Source: Candidatus Ventricola intestinavium
GTDB lineage: Bacteria; Bacillota; Clostridia; Christensenellales; Aristaeellaceae
Assembly (NCBI GenBank): GCA_018715105.1
Contig: DVMG01000222.1
Location: 1-7,027, forward strand
Direction: 5' to 3'
Length of the DNA: 7,027 nucleotides
Made by a program: the position numbers and the translations under genes. A model generated the notes under the pieces. That model did no database searches, was not told where the DNA came from, and saw only the letters and a list, made by a program, of their open reading frames with translations. Positions 1 through 5,397 of the stretch are shown here, piece by piece; position 1 is the first letter of the stretch; each line of letters starts with the position of its first letter.

Positions 1-51
1 TGTGATACCGTGTATCGCATGGATCGGGGAATCTTGACCCAAGAGAGGTAA
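1..51 (+). CDS. C-terminal end of a truncated gene, possibly HTH/sigma-like
   Basis: The first reading frame is open from base 1 to a TAA at 49-51 and encodes 16 residues, ending CDTVYRMDRGILTQER. The start lies outside the window. The stretch TVYRMDRGIL resembles the recognition helix and following residues of small sigma-70 region 4-like or phage-type helix-turn-helix proteins, in which a TVYR segment is followed by an R-x-IL motif. That is a pattern impression from very few residues, so the family is a guess. The reading frame itself is supported by the ribosome binding site for the next ORF, which overlaps its last codons, and by the 5-base gap to that ORF, as expected in an operon. Confidence 0.35.
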   Translation, partial: CDTVYRMDRGILTQER

Positions 52-56
52 AATCC

Positions 57-206
57 ATGAAGAATTTTAGAAAAACACTTTCAAAAGCAACCATCACCTC
101 AAGACGAAGAAGTGAAATGAAAAACATTCGGATACCATGGGAGTTAAAAACGAGGGTGCTTCATCAAATTCAGCTGCACGTCCGTAAAACAAAGGAAAAA
201 GCCTAA
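57..206 (+). CDS. Small basic hypothetical protein (49 aa)
   Basis: An ATG at 57 opens a 49-residue frame ending in TAA at 204-206. It is preceded by GAGAGG at 43-48 with 8-base spacing, a good ribosome binding site embedded in the end of the upstream frame. The product is very rich in Lys and Arg, including an SRRRSEMK stretch and a C-terminal HVRKTKEKA. It has no hydrophobic segment, Cys pair or recognisable domain. The charge would suit a nucleic-acid-binding peptide, but this is inference. A second in-frame ATG lies at 117 without an evident ribosome binding site. The base composition is clearly more AT-rich than the genes to the right, and it ends only 21 bases from the convergent alanyl-tRNA editing gene. 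It could also be a decayed fragment. Confidence 0.4.
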   Translation: MKNFRKTLSKATITSRRRSEMKNIRIPWELKTRVLHQIQLHVRKTKEKA

Positions 207-227
207 ACCCCAGCGCCCCAAATATGC

Positions 228-1373
228 CTATGCCTTTTCCAGAGCCGCACGGATTGCTTCCACATCCGCCTTTCCCAGCACGCCCTGTGTCATATCCTGC
301 GGGCCGCCGCCGCGTCCGCCAAATGCCTCGCACAGCGCGCGCGTGGCCGGCCGCACATCCTCCGTCTGTGAGGAACAGGCAAAGCTCCAGCCCTCCTCGC
401 GCGGCACAAGCACAAGCCCCATCCGCGCGCCGATGCACAGCTGTCCGGCAGCCTTGCGCGCCTGCGAAGCAGGCAGGGCCGCACAGGCGACGACCCGTAT
501 GCTGTGCCCTTCCTCCTGCCCGGCCATCAGGCTGAAAACCTGCATGCCCAGCGCGTCGCACCGGGCCCGCAGGGCATCCCGCTCTGCCAGAAGGCGGTCC
601 ACCGCGTCGGCCACCTCCTCCTGCCGGGCCGAGAGCACAACCGCCGCGCGGTGCACCTGCCGCTGAACGGCATTCTCCTGCGCCAGCGCGCGCACGCCGC
701 AGAGAATGGAGATCCGCACGCCGCTTTTGTATTTCTGCATGCCGATCACCTTGATCTGCCCCACGCTGCCTGTCTGCCCGACGTGCGTTCCGCAGCATGC
801 GCACGTATCCACCCCCGGGATCTGAACGATGCGCACATCACCGGTGAGCGCTTTCTTGCTGCGGTATGCCATGTGCTCGCGCTCCTGCGGAGAAGGATGG
901 GTGATTTGAACCGGCAGATTGGCCCATACCGCCTCGTTGGCCAATGTTTCAACGCGCTGCACATCCTCCTGCGACAGAGGACCGTTAAAATCCATGGTCA
1001 CGGCCTCCGAGCCGATATGAAAGCCCACGTTATCATAACCGTAGAGCTTGTGTACCAGGCCGGAGAAGATATGCTCGCCGCTGTGCTGCTGCATCATGCT
1101 CAGGCGGCGCGCGCCGTCCACATGGCCCTGAACCTGCATGCCGGCCTCCAGCGGTCCGTCCGTCCAATGCCATACCTCGCCGTCCGCGTCATGCACGTCC
1201 AGCACGCGCACGCCGCCAAGCGTGCCATGATCGGCCCCCTGGCCGCCGCCCTCTGGAAAAAAAGCCGTGCGGTCAAGCGCGACCCGATATCCCCCATCCG
1301 TCTGCCGGCAGGCGCGCACCGTGGCCGTAAAGTCAAGCAGCCGCGCATCCTGATCGTATAGCCTGATTGTCAT
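228..1373 (-). CDS. Alanyl-tRNA editing protein, AlaX type with DHHA1-like tail
   Basis: This 381-residue protein matches the stand-alone editing domain of alanyl-tRNA synthetase, which in this family hydrolyses Ser or Gly wrongly attached to tRNA-Ala in the cytoplasm. The N-terminal part has the family motif FFPEGGGQ (38-45). The editing site has the metal-binding HxxxH (H97, H101 in HSGEH) and the CxxxH in CACCGTH (C193, H197), so all four expected ligands are present. Residues 230-280 form a charged, probably helical linker. The C-terminal region ends with a glycine-rich FGGRGGGPQ (351-359), characteristic of DHHA1 domains in AlaRS and long AlaX proteins. There is no aminoacylation domain, so it is not a truncated AlaRS. 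The ATG at 1373 is preceded by GGGGGA about 9 bases upstream. No promoter was evident directly in front. It may be co-transcribed with the RCC1-like remnant upstream on the same strand. Confidence 0.93.
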   Translation of the reverse strand: MTIRLYDQDARLLDFTATVRACRQTDGGYRVALDRTAFFPEGGGQGADHGTLGGVRVLDVHDADGEVWHWTDGPLEAGMQVQGHVDGARRLSMMQQHSGEHIFSGLVHKLYGYDNVGFHIGSEAVTMDFNGPLSQEDVQRVETLANEAVWANLPVQITHPSPQEREHMAYRSKKALTGDVRIVQIPGVDTCACCGTHVGQTGSVGQIKVIGMQKYKSGVRISILCGVRALAQENAVQRQVHRAAVVLSARQEEVADAVDRLLAERDALRARCDALGMQVFSLMAGQEEGHSIRVVACAALPASQARKAAGQLCIGARMGLVLVPREEGWSFACSSQTEDVRPATRALCEAFGGRGGGPQDMTQGVLGKADVEAIRAALEKA

Positions 1374-1466
1374 GAGCCTGTCCCCCGCTATGAAATTTCT
1401 CCGGGCGCTGCGGCGGCTCTGGTCTTAGCGGTTTCCCTCCGTTCCGAAAGCGCGCTGCCGTCCTTC

Positions 1467-1692
1467 TCAGCATTTTAGCATAAAGCGCGGCAAATGACAA
1501 ATCCATCCTCGTATGTACGCTTGGCAGGTGCCCGCCATGACGGCTGTGCCGTCTGCCCTCAGACCGGCCACATACTGGGAACCCGCCTGTACGCTCGTGA
1601 CTCCCGCAAATTCCTCGATGATAAAGCGCAGCATATCCCCCTTGAATCCACGCAGACACAGTCTTCTTCCCCCAGTTCACCGTGATTTTCAT
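1467..1692 (-). pseudogene. Frameshifted remnant of an RCC1-repeat-like protein
   Basis: On the minus strand an ATG at 1692 follows AGGGAG at a 3-base gap from its end and starts MKITVNWGKKTVSAWIQGG. That frame then reads into Arg/Gly/His-rich sequence typical of a wrong frame. Shifting by one base at a run of five G (1637-1641) gives a sensible continuation, FIIEEFAGVTSVQAGSQYV and then AGLRADGTAVMAG, up to TGA at 1467-1469. The pattern V-x-x-G-x-x-x-x-x-G-L-x-x-DGT-x-V is the core of an RCC1-like repeat, common as tandem copies in clostridial proteins. Only one repeat is left, and the sequence after it (TCQAYIRGWICHLP) no longer fits. The simplest reading is a truncated, frameshifted gene. 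A 55-residue product could start at ATG 1634, which lies only 2 bases after the G run. A one-base sequencing error would restore the frame but not the missing repeats. Confidence 0.55.
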
Positions 1693-1841
1693 GTTCTCCC
1701 TTTTCGGCATTTTTCATGCCTCTGTTTCCTCTCTTCGGATACAGAATGAATCTTCGCGCTGTCCCGCTCTATATAAGCGTTTTACATGGGGGAATCTTCC
1801 CTTCTTCTTCCAAAAAAGCATGTCTCCCCCTGTTCAAAATG

Positions 1842-1850
1842 TGGTATAAT
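1842..1850 (+). promoter_or_regulatory. Extended -10 promoter for the kinase-patatin operon
   Basis: The bases TGGTATAAT form a perfect TATAAT hexamer (1845-1850) with the TGn extension that allows sigma-A promoters to work with a poor -35 box. No good -35 is seen at 16-18 bases upstream (about TGTCTC). The expected transcript start near 1857 leaves about a 40-base leader before the ribosome binding site AAGGAGG at 1881-1887. Confidence 0.7.
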
Positions 1851-1895
1851 AGAGTCAGCCGAAAGGCTCAGGCTGAACGCAAGGAGGGTATGCGT

Positions 1896-2519
1896 ATGAA
1901 AACACCTTTGATCATCACCATCGGCCGTGAGTATGGCAGCGGTGGCCGCGAAATCGGCGAAGCCGTAGCCAGGCAGCTGGGCATCGGTTTTTATGACAAG
2001 AAGATCATCTCTCTCGCCGCCCAGAAGAGTGGCCTGTGCGATGAGTTTATCGCCAACAACGAGCAGCGTGTGCGCAGCGGGCTGATGCAGAATCTCGCCG
2101 CTTCGGCGGCCTATTCAAACGGCTTTTTCTCCGGTTCCTATCTGCCCCTGACCGACACCATTTTCATCGCGGAAGCGCAGGTTATCCGCGACATCGCAGC
2201 GCGGGAGAGCGCCGTGATCGTGGGGCGCTGCGCGGATTACATCCTGGCCGGGCGCGAAAACACGATTAAGGTGTTCATCCATGCGCCGCAGGAAGCGCGT
2301 GTAAAGCGCATCATGCGGCTGTATCAGCTGGATGAGCCCGCGGCCCTCAAGGCCATCGCCACATCGGACAAGGAGCGCGGCAACCACTATTTCCGCTATA
2401 CCGACATGAAGTGGGGAAAGGCGCAGAATTATGACCTGTGCATCAACTCCGCGCTGATGGGCGTTGATAAAACGGTGGAGATGCTCGTGGATCTGGCAAA
2501 GATCGAGGAACGCGGGTGA
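1896..2519 (+). CDS. Cytidylate kinase-like family protein
   Basis: This 207-residue P-loop protein belongs to the cytidylate kinase-like family (Pfam Cytidylate_kin2 type). These proteins are related to CMP kinase but usually lack an experimentally assigned substrate. Residues 4-9 form a hydrophobic first strand leading into the Walker A loop GREYGSGGREIG (10-21), the hallmark of this family. FYDKKII (32-38) follows the first helix. The conserved VGRCADYIL lies at 109-117, and the lid-like DKERGNHYFRY at 158-168 carries Arg and Lys residues for phosphate contact. The ATG at 1896 is chosen because it is 8 bases after a full AAGGAGG at 1881-1887. The in-frame ATG at 1890 is only 2 bases away from it, and a longer frame from 1716 would start upstream of the promoter. 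It is the first gene of an operon with the patatin downstream. The family call is strong; the substrate is unknown. Confidence 0.9.
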   Translation: MKTPLIITIGREYGSGGREIGEAVARQLGIGFYDKKIISLAAQKSGLCDEFIANNEQRVRSGLMQNLAASAAYSNGFFSGSYLPLTDTIFIAEAQVIRDIAARESAVIVGRCADYILAGRENTIKVFIHAPQEARVKRIMRLYQLDEPAALKAIATSDKERGNHYFRYTDMKWGKAQNYDLCINSALMGVDKTVEMLVDLAKIEERG

Positions 2520-3811
2520 TGCGTCCTCTGATTCCTTCGGAAACGGCGCTTGTGCTGGGCGGCGGAGGCGCCAAGGGCGCGTATGAGATCGGCGCCATCG
2601 CCGCTCTGGAAGAGCTGGGGATCCGTGCGGGCAGCGTCTATGGCACATCCGTCGGCGCGCTGAACGCGGCCATGTATGCCCAGGGAGACATGCAGGCCGC
2701 TGAGGCCCTGTGGGAAAGCCTTCAGCTCAAGGATGTCATCAGCGCGGAAAACGCCTCCATCGCCGATGATGTGGAAAACCTGTTTGACCATCCGGAAAAG
2801 CTGCTTGAATTCATCACCCGCTATGCCCAGCAAAAAGGGGTGGATATATCGCCTCTTGTGAGCATCATGCAGCGCACCGTGCGGGAGGAAGCGGTGCGCC
2901 GCAGTACGGTGCGCCTGGGGCTTGTGGCCACGCGCTTCCCCTCAATGGCCATGGTGGAAAAGCGCATTGAGGAGATGGAGGCCGGTTCCTTAAACGACTG
3001 GCTTGTGGCCAGCGCCTCCTGTTTTCCCATCTTTCCGATGAAGGCGATCGGCGGTGACCGCTATATCGACGGCGGTTTTTGTGACAACACCCCGGTGGAA
3101 ATGGCCGTGCGCTCGGGCGCCAGGCATATCATTGCCGTGGACATCGGCAAGCACCGTTCCCACAGCCAGTATGACCGCAGGCCCAATGTGACCTATATCC
3201 GCACTTCCCATCCTCTGGGCGGCCTGTTGACGTTTGATCCCGCGCTTTCCGCGCGCAACCGCACGCTCGGCTACAATGACACGATGCGCGCGTTCGGCCA
3301 GCTGCGCGGAACCCACTATTCGTTTGATCCGGTGGATGCGCAGGCGCTGTTTGGCCGCGCGCAGGATTTTGTCATCCGTCTGACCCAGACAGAAGCGGGG
3401 CTTCGCCGCGGCAACGCCATCACGCGCAAGGAGACGGCGGCGCCGTTCTTTTCTCTGCTTGAGGAAGAGCTTCCTCCCCGTGCGGATGAGATTGATTATT
3501 TTCTGCGCGCCTGTGAGCTCTGCGCGCAGATTGCAGAGGTGAATCCCGCGCAGATTCTCACATTCAGTGCCCTGAGAGACGAGCTGCACGCCCGGCTGCC
3601 GCTTGAAAAGGCGGAATCCATGCTGGGCTCGCTGCTGGGCGGGCGCGTGGGTGTTCTCTTTGCGCCGCCGCAGATTGACCGCAGGCTGGTGATTTCCTGC
3701 CTGTATTATCTTCTTCAGCGAGAGGGCACCCTGTTCCCGCTGGCCATGCATACGCTCAGCGCCTTTCCCCGTGAGATGCTCTGCGCGCTGACGCTTCAGG
3801 CAATCTTGTAA
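2519..3811 (+). CDS. Patatin-like phospholipase family protein
   Basis: This 430-residue protein has an N-terminal patatin fold, a Ser-Asp dyad hydrolase acting on acyl esters of lipids. The oxyanion-hole motif GGGGAKGAYEIG is at 14-25. The nucleophile elbow GTSVG is at 42-46, with Ser44. The catalytic Asp is D184 in DGG (184-186), followed by FCDNTPV. A complete dyad implies an active enzyme. The patatin part ends near residue 210. About 220 further residues, including an LLEEELPPRADEIDYFL segment near 313-329, carry no domain I recognise. There is no signal peptide or clear membrane helix, so a cytoplasmic or peripheral membrane location is inferred. The start overlaps the kinase stop as TGATG, with GAGGA at 2505-2509 serving it. 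A GTG at 2516 is an alternative start one codon earlier. The overlap suggests translational coupling. Confidence 0.92.
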   Translation: MRPLIPSETALVLGGGGAKGAYEIGAIAALEELGIRAGSVYGTSVGALNAAMYAQGDMQAAEALWESLQLKDVISAENASIADDVENLFDHPEKLLEFITRYAQQKGVDISPLVSIMQRTVREEAVRRSTVRLGLVATRFPSMAMVEKRIEEMEAGSLNDWLVASASCFPIFPMKAIGGDRYIDGGFCDNTPVEMAVRSGARHIIAVDIGKHRSHSQYDRRPNVTYIRTSHPLGGLLTFDPALSARNRTLGYNDTMRAFGQLRGTHYSFDPVDAQALFGRAQDFVIRLTQTEAGLRRGNAITRKETAAPFFSLLEEELPPRADEIDYFLRACELCAQIAEVNPAQILTFSALRDELHARLPLEKAESMLGSLLGGRVGVLFAPPQIDRRLVISCLYYLLQREGTLFPLAMHTLSAFPREMLCALTLQAIL

Positions 3812-3828
3812 AGGCTTTTTCTCCTGAA

Positions 3829-3882
3829 CAGAGGGCTTTTCCCTTTCCAAATGTTCGAAAAGGCCCTCTGCCCGGAAAGGGC
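3829..3882 (+). other. Structured 3' untranslated region with competing hairpins
   Basis: Downstream of the patatin stop, CAGAGGGC (3829-3836) pairs perfectly with GCCCTCTG (3863-3870). TTTTC (3837-3841) pairs with GAAAA (3857-3861), leaving one bulged G, for a 13-pair stem. The loop contains CCTTTCC (3842-3848), which is complementary to GGAAAGG (3874-3880). A third small hairpin, GCCC-GGAAA-GGGC, spans 3870-3882. No U-tract follows, so the first stem is not a standard terminator. A 3' end stabiliser or processing site is possible. Confidence 0.5.
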
Positions 3883-3885
3883 GGA

Positions 3886-3897
3886 GCCTCATGAGGC
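3886..3897. repeat. 12-base perfect palindrome
   Basis: GCCTCATGAGGC is a perfect palindrome directly followed by seven A residues (3898-3904) that belong to the adjoining terminator. With no loop it is unlikely to be a useful RNA hairpin. It may be a protein site or chance. Confidence 0.4.
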
Positions 3898-3931
3898 AAA
3901 AAAAGGCGGGGGCGTCTGCCCCTGCCCTTTT
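3898..3931 (-). terminator. Rho-independent terminator of the HAD gene, probably bidirectional
   Basis: On the minus strand, GGCAGGGGC, a 4-base loop and GCCCCCGCC form a 9-pair stem with one G-U pair (3905-3926), followed immediately by seven T. In the plus direction the same stem is followed by C and TTTT (3928-3931), so it can also end the kinase-patatin transcript. It sits between the two convergent genes, where a shared terminator is expected. Confidence 0.85.
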
Positions 3932-3972
3932 CTGTAAGTTCTATTTCCTGTGCTTTCCCGCGGATCAAAGCC

Positions 3973-4617
3973 CTACTCGAGCTCGTCAAAGGAGTCGATC
4001 AGCACATCGCACACCTCGCGGATGCTTTCGCGGTCATGCTCGTTGGTGCTGTCCGTGATGCCGATCACGCCCAGCCCGGCGCGCTGTGCGCCGCGCATGG
4101 CATAGAGCGAGTCTTCAAACATGATGCATTCCTGAGGCGGTATGCCGATCTGTGCGCAGAGTGCGCCAAAAAACGCGGGATCGTTCTTCTCCCGTCCGAT
4201 CATATCGGTGCTGAAGATGAAATCCAGATCGCTCACCAGATGCGCCTGGTTGAGGGCTGTCAGCGCCAAACGCGCCGGCGTAGCCGTGGCCACCACGCAT
4301 GCAATTCCACGGGCGCGCAGGCGTTTGAGATACGCCCCTGCCCCGGGTTTGAGCGGCATGCCCTGCCTGTAAAGGGGCTCCATCTGCCGGCATGCTTCAG
4401 CGCACAGCTCGGCAAAATCGCTCTCAATGCCGAATTGCTCCTTGAAATAAGAAACCACCCTCGTGCCGGACATGCCGTACATCGCATCCTCCTGCTCCGG
4501 TGTGGGCGTCATGCCGCGGCTGTGGATAAACAGGCTGTTGAGCCTGCGCCAGCTGGGCATGGAATCCAGCAGCGTGCCGTCCATGTCAAAGATGGCGGCT
4601 TTCATCGTCCTTTGCAT
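3973..4617 (-). CDS. HAD family hydrolase, beta-phosphoglucomutase-like (subfamily IA)
   Basis: This 214-residue protein shows all four motifs of haloacid-dehalogenase-type phosphatases. Motif I is DMDGT at 11-15, with the nucleophile D11 and acid/base D13. Motif II is in VVATATPAR, with T111. Motif III is Lys144 in GREKNDP. Motif IV is in MFEDSLYAMRGAQRAG, with E168 and D169 binding magnesium. Residues about 20-85 form the helical cap between motif I and the core, as in the beta-phosphoglucomutase and phosphoglycolate phosphatase group. It therefore probably dephosphorylates, or isomerises the phosphate of, a small sugar phosphate or nucleotide in the cytoplasm. The substrate cannot be read from sequence. 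The ATG at 4617 is preferred because AAAGGG lies 8 bases upstream and a near-consensus promoter lies at 4649-4677. The longer frame to 4776 would begin upstream of that promoter. It is monocistronic, with its own terminator. Confidence 0.92.
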   Translation of the reverse strand: MQRTMKAAIFDMDGTLLDSMPSWRRLNSLFIHSRGMTPTPEQEDAMYGMSGTRVVSYFKEQFGIESDFAELCAEACRQMEPLYRQGMPLKPGAGAYLKRLRARGIACVVATATPARLALTALNQAHLVSDLDFIFSTDMIGREKNDPAFFGALCAQIGIPPQECIMFEDSLYAMRGAQRAGLGVIGITDSTNEHDRESIREVCDVLIDSFDELE

Positions 4618-4648
4618 GTTTTCATCCCTTTTTGTTGATTCTTTGAAC

Positions 4649-4677
4649 ATTATAATCGCGTGCGGGTATGCCGTCAA
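4649..4677 (-). promoter_or_regulatory. Sigma-A type promoter of the HAD gene
   Basis: Read on the minus strand, TTGACG (4677-4672), a 17-base spacer and TATAAT (4654-4649) match the vegetative promoter consensus in 11 of 12 positions. The predicted start near 4642 leaves a leader of about 25 bases to the ATG at 4617. This supports the short start of that gene. Confidence 0.8.
4651..4656 (+). promoter_or_regulatory. Possible -10 box for the PAP2 gene, overlapping the HAD promoter
   Basis: The palindromic ATTATAAT also presents TATAAT on the plus strand at 4651-4656, about 48 bases ahead of the PAP2 start. No good -35 box or TGn extension is seen, so the plus-strand promoter would be weak or activator-dependent. 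Confidence 0.35.
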
Positions 4678-4703
4678 GCCGTGCGCAAAAACGGAGGCTG
4701 TCC

Positions 4704-5204
4704 ATGACGAAAGAACAGTATATTCGCATGACCGGCTGGGTCCGCTCTGCTGTCGTACGGCTGCCCGGCGGGGCAAAAGCGCTGCGCGCGCCCACGCTTG
4801 TGTGCGCCGCCGCCTATCTATATGCGCTCCTTTTTCTGATGCTGAGCAGAGATATGCGCATTTTCCGGGCGCTTCTTGTCCCCGCTGTATGCTTTGGCGT
4901 TGTCACGGTGCTGCGCCCAGCTATCGGCCGGACGCGTCCTTATGACCGGTTCGGAGCATCCCCCGTGGGCCCCTACCGGTCTGGCAAAGGCAAGAGCATG
5001 CCCAGCCGCCATGCGGCCAGCGCCGCAGCCATCGCCTGCGCTGTCGTTTATGTGTTCCCGTCTACTTGGGTCACCGCCGCCATGCTGGCGCTTTGCGCGC
5101 TCATCGCGGCGCTGCGTGTGCTCTCCGGCCAGCACTACATCAGCGATGTGGCCGTTGCCCTGGCCATCAGCTTTTCGCTTTCCGCGCTCGGCTATCTGCT
5201 TTGA
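4704..5204 (+). CDS. PAP2 family membrane phosphatase
   Basis: This 166-residue integral membrane protein carries the three-part active site of type 2 phosphatidic acid phosphatases. Motif 1 is RPAIGRTRP (71-79), with Arg in place of the usual first Lys. Motif 2 is PSRH (100-103). Motif 3 is R138-x5-H144-x3-D148 in RVLSGQHYISD. In the family, H144 is the nucleophile and H103 the acid. Hydrophobic segments at about 30-48, 53-70, 104-118, 121-137 and 147-166 fit five membrane helices, with the catalytic motifs on one face. Likely substrates are lipid phosphates such as undecaprenyl pyrophosphate or phosphatidic acid, but the choice cannot be made from sequence. The ATG at 4704 has GGAGG at 4693-4697, 6 bases away. 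A longer in-frame start at 4668 has no such site. It diverges from the HAD gene. Confidence 0.9.
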   Translation: MTKEQYIRMTGWVRSAVVRLPGGAKALRAPTLVCAAAYLYALLFLMLSRDMRIFRALLVPAVCFGVVTVLRPAIGRTRPYDRFGASPVGPYRSGKGKSMPSRHAASAAAIACAVVYVFPSTWVTAAMLALCALIAALRVLSGQHYISDVAVALAISFSLSALGYLL

Positions 5205-5252
5205 AGGCCGCAGACATGCGCATTAAGATTTTCGTCCCCTGCCGCCAAAGGT

Positions 5253-5278
5253 CAGGCGGAAATTTCAGGTGGAAATTT
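5253..5278 (+). repeat. Tandem 13-base direct repeat upstream of the MATE gene
   Basis: Two abutting copies of CAGGyGGAAATTT lie at 5253-5265 and 5266-5278, differing at one base (C or T). The second copy is part of an imperfect palindrome, GGTnnAAATTTnnACC (5268-5283). The first contains the palindrome GAAATTTC. This is the kind of arrangement seen in operators, about 120 bases before the MATE start. The 193-base spacer from 5205 to 5397 shows no other gene and no convincing promoter, though AT-rich sequence at 5311-5350 is the best place for one. A short GC-rich hairpin (CTGCG and CGCAG, 5291-5304) also lies here. Confidence 0.5.
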
Positions 5279-5397
5279 TTACCGGATACACTGCGCCGCC
5301 GCAGGCAGGGATTTTAAACGGAATGTCGTATTCTCTTTAACGTATATTTTACACACTCTGTACCCATAAACCGAAGAAAAAGAGGGATCCAGCGTCC

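Noticed and set aside
94..804. 236-residue minus-strand frame overlapping the left ORF and the editing gene
   Set aside because: Gly/Arg/Ala-rich shadow of the editing gene in another frame, with no start signal.
504..1361. 285-residue plus-strand frame opposite the alanyl-tRNA editing gene
   Set aside because: No ribosome binding site or recognisable domain. It exists because the GC-rich coding strand leaves few stops on its complement.
1374..1466. GGAGGGAAACCGC on the minus strand, faintly like a T-box core ahead of the editing gene
   Set aside because: It lacks the central TGG bases of the T-box core. No specifier stem or antiterminator/terminator pair could be found, and the upstream sequence is better explained as an RCC1-like remnant.
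1706..1720. GGCAT-TTTTC-ATGCC small hairpin upstream of the RCC1-like remnant
   Set aside because: Only five pairs and no T-tract. It is too weak to call a terminator or regulatory element.
2990..3892. 300-residue minus-strand frame opposite the patatin
   Set aside because: Arg/Gln/His-rich with no motif. It crosses the hairpin-rich 3' region, and the opposite strand carries a complete patatin active site.
5291..5314. GC-rich hairpin followed by ATTTT after the PAP2 gene, considered as its terminator
   Set aside because: The stem is only five pairs and the T run begins several bases later, so it does not meet the usual terminator pattern.
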